From the NCBI GenBank assembly GCA_001179505.1, contig CDMY01000625.1, positions 6,401 to 40,834 of the forward strand: a stretch of 34,434 nucleotides of DNA, given 5' to 3'. This document shows positions 12,390-22,342 of the stretch, one piece after another. Within the stretch, counting starts at the first letter, position 1. Each line of letters starts with the position of its first letter. Both the position numbers and the translations under genes were made by a program. The notes beneath the pieces were generated by a model. It had not been told where the DNA came from and did no database searches. It saw only the letters and a list, made by a program, of their open reading frames with translations. The stretch comes from Vitrella brassicaformis (taxonomy: Eukaryota; Sar; Vitrellaceae).

Positions 12390-14143
12390 TCAGATGGCCA
12401 CCACGACCCAAGCGGCAACCATCAGGCAGCCCACGATGAGGGCCAACCCAATGCCCTTCCCACCCGTCCCCGAGTCATACTGATCTTGGGTGTCCTGTCT
12501 GTCGTCGCCTGAGCGTCGGAAGCACTGCGGGCCGGCCTCCTCGTCCTCCTTCCAGCAGCAGTTGAGCAAGCTGCAGCCATTCTCGTCCACATTGGAGCCC
12601 CCGCAGGGCTGTCTGTCGGCTTCTTCGACAGCGCTGCACAATCCCCTGGGCGTCCCGCCGGGGCTGATGCCTTCGAAGAAGATGGGCGGATCGGAGTTGA
12701 TGGGCTGCCAGGCCGTGTGGATCCGAGGGATTGTCGTGTTGAGCACCTGGCCCTGAAGAGACAGAAAAGAGAGCAGACACACATGATAAGACAGGCACAC
12801 AGGCACACAGACGGACAAGGAGGGAGAGACAGCTCCTCCTACTCAGCCCCCACAGTCACTCAGGTACGTACCTTCAGTGACGTGATGCGCACACTGTAGG
12901 GCGGTTCTATTCTTCTTTGCCCGCCTTTGAGGCCCGTGACTTCTGTCTTGAAGACGAACACCCCAGCCGCCCACTGATCCATGGTCCACCACCTGTCGGA
13001 CCCCTTGTGGTATACCTGTCGGGTAAATAGCGTGCCCAGTTTGCTCGTAAAGTAGTTGATCTTTCTGCTCATGGACGTACCTCAACCTTCCGGGGCGGAA
13101 TGGGCATGTTGCGCACTTGTATCTGCAAGGCAAGAAAAAAAAAAGACATGTAGACGACACGAACGAGCGACTGATTTGTGGTTCTGTCTGTCTTTCTTTC
13201 TTTCTTTCTTTCTTTCTTTGTGTCTCCACTTGCCTACCGACAGGAAGTGCGCATTGTATCCGTTGTTTCCTGTCGAAGTGCCAGGATCAAATGCGAACTG
13301 GACGGGCTGCCCCCCCGAGTCGCCTACCGTACGTACAAAGACGGACACATGGACATTCATCGACAGTATGCGCATCGATCGCTCACAATCAACGGCCACC
13401 CACGTCGCCTGAAACTTGCCGCCTCTGCTCCCATCGGAGACATCAAAGTGGCCGGAATCGCATTCCTAAACACACACGCCGTGCATATTTCTCCTTGCCT
13501 TCCCTCCTCGCGCCTCGATCTCAGCCCACTGAGCAAGAAGCAAAGCACTTACTTATAGGACATTGGTTGTTGGCGAAGACCTTGAATTTCTGATTCTGAG
13601 GCGGAATGTCTGCATGCACCCAGCCAGAATATCCCCTATCGTGCACAGCAAGACGGTCTTCACTCGCCTACCACTCTCTTGGCCACTGCCAGGCGTGCTC
13701 TTGTCGCTCATCCCAATGTTGGTGTGGAGCACCTCGAAGCACATCCCGCATCCTCTGCCGTCGGCGAATACATCGGGAGGAAGCGCAATAGTCCTCCAGA
13801 TCCCATTCGCTGCACCCGAAGTCAGGAAAGCGTCAAGTATCGCCGCACACGGAGGGCTTCCTGACTGACTTACTGCCAGTGGGTGGGTCAGGATGGATCC
13901 TGCATTGCCCTCTGTCGGCGTCGGTGAGGTCCCAGTAGTACGTGAGGGCACCTGAAGCACCCAGTGGCACACATACCAGCCAGCTCATCCATTCACATAC
14001 ATCTGTATGGACAGGGCGTCCTGACCTTCTCGGGGGGTGGAGTACAGATTGAGCAGCGTGTTCCACGCATCACCAGTCACTTCACAAATGAGGCCGAGAG
14101 AGGCCACAAGCAACAACACACAAAACATCATCTTCACAGGCAT
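12390..14143 (-). CDS. Expansin-like cell-surface protein (DPBB plus C-terminal domain) with terminal hydrophobic anchor
   Basis: Exons: 14143-14026, 13951-13874, 13809-13672, 13609-13553, 13465-13238, 13122-13081, 13015-12872, 12752-12390; about 388 residues. A signal peptide (MPVKMMFCVLLLVASLGLIC) leads into a double-psi beta-barrel of expansin type: GALTYYWDLTDADRGQC, then IALPPDVFADGRGCGMCFEV, then NNQCP and CDSGHFDVSD, where HFD is the expansin hallmark. A second domain follows (VRNMPIPPRKVE to PYSVRITSLK), matching the expansin wall-binding domain in position. The last ~110 residues are Cys-rich (CGGSNVDENGCSLLNCCW) and end in a hydrophobic stretch (GLALIVGCLMVAAWVVVAI) flush with the stop, which suggests a tail anchor or GPI signal. 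Expansins loosen polysaccharide walls without hydrolysis. At the junction 13553/13465 canonical GT-AG splicing leaves one nucleotide too many. The conserved motif on both sides shows that both exons are real. Confidence 0.8.
13192..13219. repeat. TTTC tetranucleotide microsatellite
   Basis: Seven TTTC units in the intron between exons 5 and 6 of the expansin-like gene. On the minus strand it is a GAAA tract. It lies outside the coding exons. Confidence 0.9.
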
Positions 14144-14145
14144 GC

Positions 14146-14240
14146 ATGGGGGCCGTACCCTCCCCCGGCCCCCAATGGGGGACCAGGGGGTCTCGAACCC
14201 GGAATGGGGGAGCCCCCCCAGGGGGGTCGAGACTGGGGGC
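14146..14240 (-). repeat. GC-rich repeat element, copy 1 (upstream of expansin-like gene)
   Basis: A run of G and C blocks lies immediately 5' of the expansin-like ATG. Its gene-proximal 22 bp (14146-14167, core GGGTACGGCCCCC on the minus strand) are repeated exactly at 18459-18480, in the same orientation relative to the propeller gene there. On the minus strand it also contains GGTTCGAGACC, which fits the RNA polymerase III B-box consensus GGTTCGANNCC. I found no A box, so a tRNA-derived SINE is only a possibility. A shared promoter or 5' leader element is the alternative. Confidence 0.6.
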
Positions 14241-14302
14241 CTGTGTGGGGGAAGTTGCGAGGATTTACCGGAGTACGTTGCTGAGATGAGCAGCTAGTAG
14301 CA

Positions 14303-16617
14303 ATGGACCAAGAAAGGTCTGCATCTTCGCGGAAATCGCTAAATTCTGAGATAGGGGGGGAAGTAGAAGTCGTCTACTTTAAGCTGAAGGTGCTGAAGGG
14401 TCAGAAAGCTCCCTGGTTTTGCTGTCCATTCTACATCTGTGAGCGCCTGTACTTGCCGTCATGCCCCTTCATGGAGCATCTGCTGGCCGAGAAGGCGGCG
14501 GGGGCGTGGCCGGAGGAGCCGTGGGTGCTCACTGGCAGTGAGGCCTTTTTCGAGCGTTTCGAGATCGATCGACACCAGTGTGCTCACCACCCAGGACGTG
14601 CAGACCCTGTACAACCAGAGGAAGAGAGGCTTCGTAACCTTTCGTGAGCATCAGCACAGAGGGGGGCTGGACACAAAGAGAGCGTCTGTATGTGCTGTTG
14701 CTTACTGTTGCTTATTCAGGCAATATTCAGGCAATGCCGTGACAGATCCCCAGCCATCGGCCAACAACACTGGCCAGCAGACGGTAAGTTCTCGCACTCA
14801 CCATCGAGTTGAAGAGAAACCAAGCCGTCTGCTGTTCCTTCAGCCCACTGGGTCTCCTCCCGGCGACGCGGGCTCTGCTCGCGCAGCGGCTAGGCCCACT
14901 GGGTCTGCCGACGAGGCGGGCTCTGCTCCCGAAGCGGATCAGGGGCAGCAGGTATCACTCCCACATCTCATATCAACAGGGGATCCACACCTGTGTTTTG
15001 AATGGACCATTGACGGATTGGTGTGGTGCGTGTGTGCCTGTTTGCGTTGTGTGGTGCAGGTGGGTCGTGCTGCATCGTACCACACCTCTACGGACCAAGG
15101 GCAGGTAAGTCGACAACACCAAATCCACCCTCACCGAGTGTATGAATCGTCTCTTTGCTGGTCGATGTGGGTGTCGCTTTCAGGGTGGTCGTGACAGCGG
15201 TTTGGCGTCCCCGTCGGCCGTGCCGTCGCCACCAGCACCAGCTCCTGCTGCCGCCGCCGCCGCTGCTTCGTCATCCCAGGACCAACCTGATGTTCCGTAT
15301 GCTCCCATGGTGCGCACGTGCTTGCACAGATCTCCATCCATTGCGTGGTGGATGCGTGTATGTATTGTGTGGGGCCTGTCTGTTGTGGGTCAACAGGAGG
15401 TTTCTCCCTCTCCCTACGAGTCCGAGCAGGTACACAAAACTGACCCCCATCCAGCGGCACACAACCTCACCCATGGTGCTCTCTGCTATGTGTATGTATG
15501 GATGTGTGGCTGTGCAGCGGGACGACAGTGGGTCGGGGCACACGTTGTCGAGTAGTCGCCCGCACCAACAGCAAGACCAGGCCCACCAGGTACGGAACCC
15601 CACATACTCTCCGTTTGTTCCACCTTGTTTGATGGCTGGATTGGTGTGGTGCGTGTGTGCCTGTTTGCGGTGTGTGTTGCAGGTGGGTCGTACTGCATCG
15701 TACCACACCTCTACGGACCAAGGGCAGGTAAGTCAACAACACCAAATCCTCCCTCACCGACTCTATGAATCGTCTCTTTGCTGGTCGATGTGGGTGTCGC
15801 CTTTCAGGGTGGTCGTGACAGCGGTTTGGCGTCCCCGTCGGCCGTGCCGTCGCCACCAGCTCCTGCTGCTGCCGCCGCCGCCGCTGCTTCGTCATCCCAG
15901 GACCAACCTGATGTTCCGTATGCTCCCATGGTGCGCACGTGCTTGCACAGATCTTCCATCCATTGCGTGGTGGATGCGTGTATGTATGTGTGGGGCTTGT
16001 CTGTTGTGGGTCAACAGGAGGTCTCTTCCCCTCTCTACGAGGCCGAGCAGGTACGCGAAACTGACCTCCATCCAGCGGCACACAACCTCACCCATGGTTC
16101 ACTCTGCTATTTGTATGGATGGATGTGTGGCTGTGCAGCGGGACGACATTGGGTCGGGGCACACGTTGTCGAGTAGTCGCCCGCACCAACAGCAAGACCA
16201 GGCCCACCAGGTACGGAACCCCACATACTCTCCGTTTGTTCCACCTTGTTTGATGGCTGGATTGGTGTGGTGCGTGTGTGCCTGTTTGCGGTGTGTGTTG
16301 CAGGTGGGTCGTACTGCATCGTACCACACCTCTACGGACCAAGGGCAGGTAAGTCGACAACACCAAATCCTCCCTCACCGACTCTATGAATCGTCTCTTT
16401 GCTGGTCGATGTGGGTGTCGCCTTTCAGGGTGGTCGTGACAGCGGTTTGGCGTCCCCGTCGGCCGTGCCGTCGCCACCAGCTCCTGCTGCTGCCGCCGCC
16501 GCCGCTGCTTCGTCATCCCAGGACCAACCTGATGTCCCGAACGACAACAAAATCGAAGTGCTTCCCGTTGGCAGCTCCGACGGGGCGACCTCACCGTCAA
16601 TGCGGCATGAGAAGTAG
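14303..16617 (+). CDS. Unknown Ala/Pro/Gln-rich protein built from tandem exon units, frameshift in exon 1
   Basis: Not recognised. Exons: 14303-14643, 14731-14783, 14844-14951, 15060-15104, 15184-15309, 15397-15429, 15518-15589, 15683-15727, 15808-15930, 16018-16050, 16139-16210, 16304-16348, 16429-16617. All introns after the second are phase 0. Exon 1 encodes a globular start (e.g. GQKAPWFCCPFYICERLYLP). The rest is low-complexity repeat: VGRTASYHTSTDQGQ, a block with SPSAVPSPPAP and an Ala run ending SSSQDQPDVPYAPM, a short EVSP block, and RDDSGSGH...HQQQDQAHQ. These recur two to three times. Exon 1 holds ATCGATCG around 14563-14570. Reading GAG ATC GAC instead, with one 4-bp unit fewer, joins FFERFEI to DTSVLTTQDVQTLYNQ and also gives the phase needed at 14643 (total then 426 residues). 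As given, the frame ends early at 14647. It could be a disabled allele or a sequence error. No signal peptide or membrane segment is seen. Confidence 0.55.
15017..16548 (+). repeat. Tandem ~621-bp multi-exon unit, two full copies and one partial
   Basis: Copies begin at about 15017, 15640 and 16261 (offsets 623 and 621 bp). Each full unit spans four exons (45, 123-126, 33 and 72 nt) with their introns, and intron sequence is conserved as well as exon sequence. The third copy stops after the second exon, which then diverges into the unique C-terminus. All exons are phase 0 with lengths divisible by three, so unit number can change without breaking frame. Confidence 0.92.
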
Positions 16618-17534
16618 TCGGCGGGGCCTCGCCAACCCTCCTGAACGATGAATGTGCCATAGCAAGGAGTTTGTTCCGGCCGCCCTACACTGCGTACAGA
16701 AACCGTTGTGTTGCGAGCCTGCGGAATGCAAAGCGGAAAACTGGCGAGGAATCGCCCACGGCATACATGTCGACAGCAATGAGCATCAAAAGAGACGTCA
16801 ACCAACAAGGGGAACAAAACGCTTCATTTGACATTGCAGAGATATCGCAAGAACACTGCCCGGAATTGGCCCGGAATTCAACCAATGGGAGCGTACAGAA
16901 AGCCTGGCTGCCGTAATTGATGCGCGGCTATGTCACGGGACGGGGAATATATGGGCAGACATATCCTGTGATTATGGGCGGAAGATTCAAAGGATCGTCG
17001 AAGTTTCGACCATGGCACCTGTATTGATTCATCAGTGCAGCCCCAGGAGTCGATCTTTCTGCCTCCTCACCCGTGACTCTGCCGGGAGGCAAGAGATTTT
17101 GGCGGGGGGGGAGGAAAGAGCGGAAACAAGGATTTTTTTCGCTTCTACACAGCAAGAATGGCTGGCAGGGGCATGATTGACGGAGAGTCGATTTCTTTTG
17201 GGTCACGATATTGAATGACAATGAAGGCAGAGACAGGAGACCGTTGGTCTATATGCAGAGAACACCAACAGGGCTACACTGGATGGTTCTTTGCATTGCA
17301 CTGCGAATCGAATTCGCAAGAGAGCAGAATCAAAGGGCAGGCTGGCCTAAGGCAGCAGACACAGGGGAGCTATCTCAATCTATCTGTGTCCAGTGAAAGC
17401 GAAAAATGTCGCAAGAGTCATTGCACTCAGAGATGGTCCATAGAGGTTATCGAGATCAACTTCGAGCGATGCTCGGACGGCTGTGCGCCGAACCGACCAA
17501 GCTATAGCAGCAGTCAGCCGAAGAGTCACGAAGC
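16618..17534. other. No supported gene between repeat-protein gene and RNR fragment
   Basis: This ~0.9-kb stretch has lower GC and different texture from its neighbours. Two short open frames lie on the plus strand: 16671-16916 (non-ATG start) and 17215-17556 (113 codons from ATG ACA ATG). Neither shows a recognisable motif, repeat or intron signals. The downstream end (~17440-17534) may hold decayed upstream sequence of the ribonucleotide reductase fragment. Confidence 0.4.
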
Positions 17535-18212
17535 TAACTTAAGGAAGCAGCAGTAATTGACACATATAAGATGATGGCGCACGGCCTGTTTACTTTTGCC
17601 TCACCGGCATTGTTTTCAGCAGGCCTCGTACGTCAGCAGATAGCGTCTTGCTTCCTGGTGAGCACAATCGACGGGAGCTGTCAAGGTCTGTTGGAGACCG
17701 TAAAGCAATGTGCACAGGTCTCCCATATGGGTGGCGGCATCGGCATTGCCCTACACGACATCAGAGTTGAACACTCACGCCGAAAGGGCGACATGGGTAC
17801 ATTGGGTGGAGTGCTTTCGTACCTGTCGGTGCTCAACCCAACCATGCAGATAGCCGACCAATGCGGCAAACGCAAAGGGAGCCTGGCGGCGTTTCTGGCC
17901 GATCACCACATGGATCTTCCAGCCTTCCTGCAATTAAGGAAAAATCAACAACAAGCAGGAGAAGTGCGCGCAAGAGAAATCTTCACTGCGGCATGGATTT
18001 CTGACCTGTTCATGGAGAGGGTGAAGAATGATGCACAGTGGACTCTCTTCGACCCACTACAGGCGCCCGGCCTTGCCAATGTCTTTGGCAGGGAATTCGA
18101 GGACTTGTATCATCGCTATGAGCGAGAGGGGAGGGGAGGTAGGGTGATTGCTTGGGCACGATTGACTCGATTCTCTGACGAGTCACTCAAGGCCACCTTC
18201 TTCGTGACGTGA
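17535..18212 (+). pseudogene. Ribonucleotide reductase large (R1) subunit fragment, intronless
   Basis: The open frame from ATG 17571 to 18212 (213 residues) matches part of the class I R1 catalytic barrel. Visible: FTFASPALFSAG (family FTHATPTLFNAG), QIASCFL with the first redox cysteine, TVKQCAQVSHMGGGIGIALH, KRKGS, QLRKN, VRAREIFTAAWISDLFMERV, WTLFDPLQAPGL and FGREFEDLYHRYEREGRG. After that the family match stops and the frame ends in unrelated sequence, so the NxCxE active site, the second redox cysteine and the C-terminal cysteines are missing. Homology also extends upstream of the ATG (LKEAAVIDTYKMM resembles the family's EAIxTYxxM) behind an in-frame TAA, and a TAG lies further up, so the ATG is not a true start. 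The family's LEPWH is replaced by LADHH. It has no introns, unlike every neighbour. A retrocopy, a DNA-virus insertion or a decayed fragment would all fit; activity is unlikely. Confidence 0.8.
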
Positions 18213-18225
18213 CTGCAGACGCTAC

Positions 18226-18408
18226 TGCTGCAGGGCTCCCCTGTTGAAAGTGGGACCACCCCTCCAGGACGGAGAGGGCTCCCCCAATGCTGATGCAAAG
18301 CTCCCCAGCTGGAGAAAGACCTCTCAGGAACAGAGAGGCCTCCACCGAGTGCTGCAGGGCTCCCCTGTTGAAAGTGGGACCCCTCCAGGACGGAGAGGGC
18401 TCCCCCAA
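18226..18408. repeat. GC-rich minisatellite, two close copies plus a diverged middle copy
   Basis: Segments 18226-18287 (62 bp) and 18350-18408 (59 bp) are the same sequence except for a 3-bp ACC difference, spaced 124 bp apart. Sequence between them (e.g. the AGCTCCCCAGCTGGAGAA and CAGAGAGGCC stretches) looks like a diverged copy, giving a ~60-bp period. The block follows directly on the R1 fragment and runs into the GC-rich element upstream of the propeller gene. Open frames across it on the minus strand are repeat artefacts. Confidence 0.85.
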
Positions 18409-18480
18409 ACAGAGATGGGGGAGGGGGGTCGAGAAGCGGGGGAGCAGGGGAGTGGGGGCGGGGGAGGGTACGGCCCCCAT
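18401..18480 (+). repeat. GC-rich repeat element, copy 2 (upstream of propeller gene)
   Basis: Shares with the element at 14146-14240 an exact 22-bp segment (18459-18480) plus more distal blocks in the same order: GGGCTCCCCCA, then GGTCGAGA (GGTTCGAGA in copy 1). It ends 40 bp before the ATG at 18521. Relative to its gene it points the same way as copy 1, so the two copies form a 4.3-kb inverted pair around the repeat-protein gene and the R1 fragment. Confidence 0.6.
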
Positions 18481-18520
18481 ACAATATTACAGCTTCATAT
18501 TCGCGGCGCCTCCCGAGGCG

Positions 18521-21500
18521 ATGGGGGCGCAAAAAGTCGAGAAGGCCGAAATAATAGTACTAGCATCTCCCGTCATGGGCATCATTCTTGCCGTCCTCCC
18601 TGGACTCCTCTCTGTCTGTGCCGCCCTCCCCCGGCTGAACATTGACCGAGTCCTGAGCTGCCGAGGGCCGCTGACGGACTGCCCCGGCGCCTTCGAGGTA
18701 CCGGCGGAGACCTTGTCGACGGCAACAGACTGCTCGGTGTTGGATGACCCGGCAGAGTGCGATCAGGAGCAAGAACCTGATGACGCGGATGCAGACGACA
18801 AGTTGTTGAGGGGGCTCGGGAGGAGGAGGCCGCAGGACGATCATGTGCCGTCAGCTGAGAAGTTCCAGCTGAAGCACAGTGTCCATCCAGTGCTAAGTGC
18901 GCCGAGGGTTGCGGTCGATTATGACGGCGATGGAGCGGAGGTCGTTATTCTTGACGTGAGCGGGAGGGAAGGTTCTCGAAAAGCGTTGACGGTCTGCCAT
19001 GGCCGCTTTGTGTCTATATGGTGCAGGGCGACCAATCCCACAGTCACGAGACCAACGCGTGAGCACATCACACACACGAGGGACAATCCCGTCACGCTGC
19101 GAGGCTTATGTGTTGCAGTGATGGTGCTCTGGTGATATCCCGTTGGCAGTGGTCCGTCAACAACACGACCATGTCTGACGGCAAGCGCGAGATCCACTCG
19201 GCCAGCCTGCCCCTCGGCCGTCACTGGGTGCGGCTGAAGGTGCACGACAGCTCACGTCCATCCAAGCAGGAGGAGGTCGGCACATATGTGGACGTCGTCA
19301 GGCCCGACAAGGTGCCTGGCGTACAGGTGTGGCTCTACTCGCCCAACGTGGCTGACAACCCTAGCATTGAGAAGGTGAGAAGGAGCGGACGCAAGCAAGC
19401 ACCATGGCAGCCCGCTGAGTCTGTCCCTTGGTGTTTTTCCAGATGCTGCACAAGAGCCCAGAAGACCTGGCAAAGGAGCTCACCCCTTCCTTCGTCGGCA
19501 AGTCCTTCACGTCTTTCTCCATCCCAGTGGACCAGAAGAGCGGCAACCTGGCGGGCTCAGGGCTCAGCAAAAACGTCATGGCCAACGTGCGCGCCAAAAT
19601 TGTGCTGGACGAGTCGATCAACCCGGATGGCGAAGTCACAGTGGAGCTGCCTGGCGTGACCAAGGCCGCCATTCTGATCAACGGTTTGCCGGTGAAGTCG
19701 GGCGAGGCCATCAGCCTGCCCACCAACACCACTGCCGACTTCGATGTGAGGTTTGGTCTGAGTGATCGGGCGACTGACGTGCCGTCTGTGGAGGTCAATA
19801 GGAAAGCAGTGGAGGCCTTCGCTGCCGACGATGTCGTCGCTGACGGTGTGCGTGTGTTCCACGACGAGACGGCCATGAAGCCCCACATCAACGCCATCAC
19901 GCCCAAGCACGCCCCTGTGGGCGAGACGAAATCCGTCACCATCACGGGAGCGGGCTTCATCATGCCACAAGACAGCAAGGCGCTGCGCGTGGTGATCGGG
20001 GGGCGCAACGAGTCCCTCATACCCACCCAAGTGTCGCCGACACGCATCAAAGTGGACATGCCGGCGACACATGCCGAGCACACCTATGGCGTCAGCGTGG
20101 CATCGTCGCGGGGCAATTCCAACTGGGCCGAGTTCAAAGTCTCTGCTGCCAGCTCAAGCATGCCCGAGATCAAGTTCCACCCACCTACGGCTATCCGCAC
20201 TAAGGCCCGGCCGACTGCTGGTGCTTGGGGCGTTGACAACCGCTTCTACATGGGAAGCATGGAGGGGCTGATAGAGGTGAGTGGCTGATGGGGGGCAGGC
20301 AGAGCAGAGCAGTGAAGTGAAGTGGCACACAGATTGGGTGGCGCATCATGGTGTGGGCAGGTATATGACTTCGATATGGACTACAACGTCAAGAAGAAAC
20401 AGACGCTGAAGGTCATTGACGAGAAGTACCCCGGCGACACCATACTCGGCATCAGGGCCGACCCTTACAGCGACCCCGAGAAGCAGCACCTGTACGTCGC
20501 CCACTCCAACCTGGGCGCAGCGGTATGCCACCCACCCACACAGAGCGTCGGCTCACACCATGTGTTCATCCATCAGGGGGGCAATGACTGCGAGGTCACG
20601 AAGAAGCACGGCATGGTCTTCCCCGGCCGCATCAGCCGCATCACCGGGCCAGACTACACCAGAATCGAAAAAGTGGTGACCAACCTGCCGGCAGCCAACA
20701 AGGGAGGGCTTGGACCAAACGGCATCGACTTCGTAATGAGCAGCACCTCCACACACAAATGGGGGCAAGAAACACTTGTGTGTGGATGTCTCTGTGTGTG
20801 TGTCAGTCGCTGGATGGCGACCTCTTTTGGGCTCAGGCGTCCGTCGGCAACGGCGGCCCCCCCGTGTGCTTTCTCGGCGGGCTGCAGGACTCGCCCCTCA
20901 CCGCATCCGTCAACAGGGCCCAGTTCCGCCGACCCGACTACACACCGGATATCGACTACGTGTGGAAAAACACCACCGGCATGATAGCCAAGGGGCTGGC
21001 GAACAAGAGGGCACCCAACGACCAGCGTGAGGCGTCCAGCTACAGCATCGCTCCTTGGGTCAAGGGCATCGAGTGGTACGCCGCCGGCTTCCACAATCCA
21101 TTCTCAATCGTGTGGACGACTGATGGCGAGTTGTGGACCACCACCAATGGCCTCACTGGCGGCAACGCTTGGGACACCACACAGATACCCGAGTACATCA
21201 AGCGCATGCAGGAGGGATCCTGCGCATGGCCTGAGTGCCAGCCGCCTGCCAAATTCAGGAAATCAGTCGACAGGGTGGGTGGGTGCGTGGGTGGCCGGGG
21301 CGGAGAGAGAGAGAGGTGCATCCACTTTGCTGCCATGGCGTGTGTCGTGTGGTGATGTGTGGTGATGTGTGCAGGTGACAGGCCCGCTCAATTACAAGGA
21401 CTATGGGGGGTATCCCAACCCAGCGAGGGCACTGGAGGGCGACGAGCGGCAATGGTACTACTTCTCGGCTGCCGACCCGCCCAACCCCATGATATACAAA

Positions 21501-22342
21501 CAGGGCTTCGCCGTCGACTCGTCCGTCAACGGCATAACCGAATTCAGAGGTCAGCAAACAAACCAGACGCACAGCAGACGCCCACGTCACCATCCCTCCT
21601 CTGTTTTCGTGCAGGCAACTGTTTCAATGGTCAGCTGAAAGGCGACCTCCTCGCCCAGCAGTGGGACAAGAAGACCTACCGGCTGGACCGACCGAAGCCG
21701 GGCGAGAAGCGCCAGACCACTTTATCCGTCCTGACGGGGAAGCTCAAGGGGCTGACGCTCAACTATGGGCCGCAGTGTGCGGTGATCAGTGTGGACTTCA
21801 CCGCCTTCAGCATCAAGGTCATGCGGCCGGACGATGAGGCCGCCAAGAAGACTGACCAGCCACTGGTGCGCTGCAGACGAGAGGCACATGCCAATGCCAT
21901 TCATTGCCGTGGATTGGCCTATGTGTGTGTGTGTGTGTGTGCATCAGGTGTACGACATCAACCGGTGGCGTGCCAGCCCCGAGTATGACCAGACGCTTCA
22001 CATTGGGGGGGCAAACTTCAACAAAAAAGGGAGGAAGGCCACCAAACTCACAATCGGCGGACGGACATGCGACATCAAGACCCAATCGGTGCCTTACCTA
22101 CCGCACAAACACACACACACGAGGGCGGCACATCTTTCCTTGTGGCTTGCTGTTGTGCGTGTCCGCAGGATGGCGAGATCCGGTGTGTGTTGCCATCAGC
22201 AGCGAAGGGTGACTTCCCGCGGGGCTTCCAGGCGATCGATGTGTCGTTTAGCGACGGCACCAAGGGACACCTCGACGACGCCTTCATCTACCTCAAGCCA
22301 GGGATGGGGCTGGAGAGCAACAGAGACACCAAAGACGGCTAG
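18521..22342 (+). CDS. Secreted multidomain protein: PKD, IPT/TIG and sugar-dehydrogenase-like beta-propeller
   Basis: Exons: 18521-18955, 19027-19058, 19119-19374, 19443-20276, 20361-20522, 20577-20732, 20807-21274, 21375-21549, 21615-21865, 21948-22088, 22169-22342; 1,027 residues, all phases fit. A hydrophobic N-terminus (IILAVLPGLLSVCAALP) is a signal peptide; ATG 18575 would place it at residue 1 and is an equally good start. Residues ~130-235 form a PKD-like fold (DYDGDGAEVVILDGDQSHSH, then LPLGRHWVRLKVHD). Residues ~386-470 are an IPT/TIG domain (INAITPKHAPVGETKSVTIT, GAGF). Residues ~480-860 read as a propeller of glucose/sorbosone-dehydrogenase type (KGGLGPNGIDF, DGDLFWAQ, AAGFHNPFSIVWTTDGELW, TNGLTGGNAWD). 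A second TIG-like unit (LHIGGANFNKKG, TKLTIGG) ends the protein. It probably acts outside the cell or in the secretory system, perhaps in carbohydrate binding or oxidation. Catalytic activity is not shown. Confidence 0.85.

Noticed and set aside
14190-14215. tRNA gene suggested by the GGTTCGAGACC B box
   Set aside because: No A box, no anticodon arm and no acceptor stem can be folded around it.
14146-18480. A transposon bounded by the 22-bp inverted pair
   Set aside because: No transposase, no target-site duplication seen, and each arm is oriented to a different flanking gene, so a gene-associated element explains the pair better.
18116-18532. Minus-strand frame with repeating SVLEG and SHFQQG units
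   Set aside because: It follows the minisatellite exactly and overlaps the R1 fragment antisense; repeat artefact.
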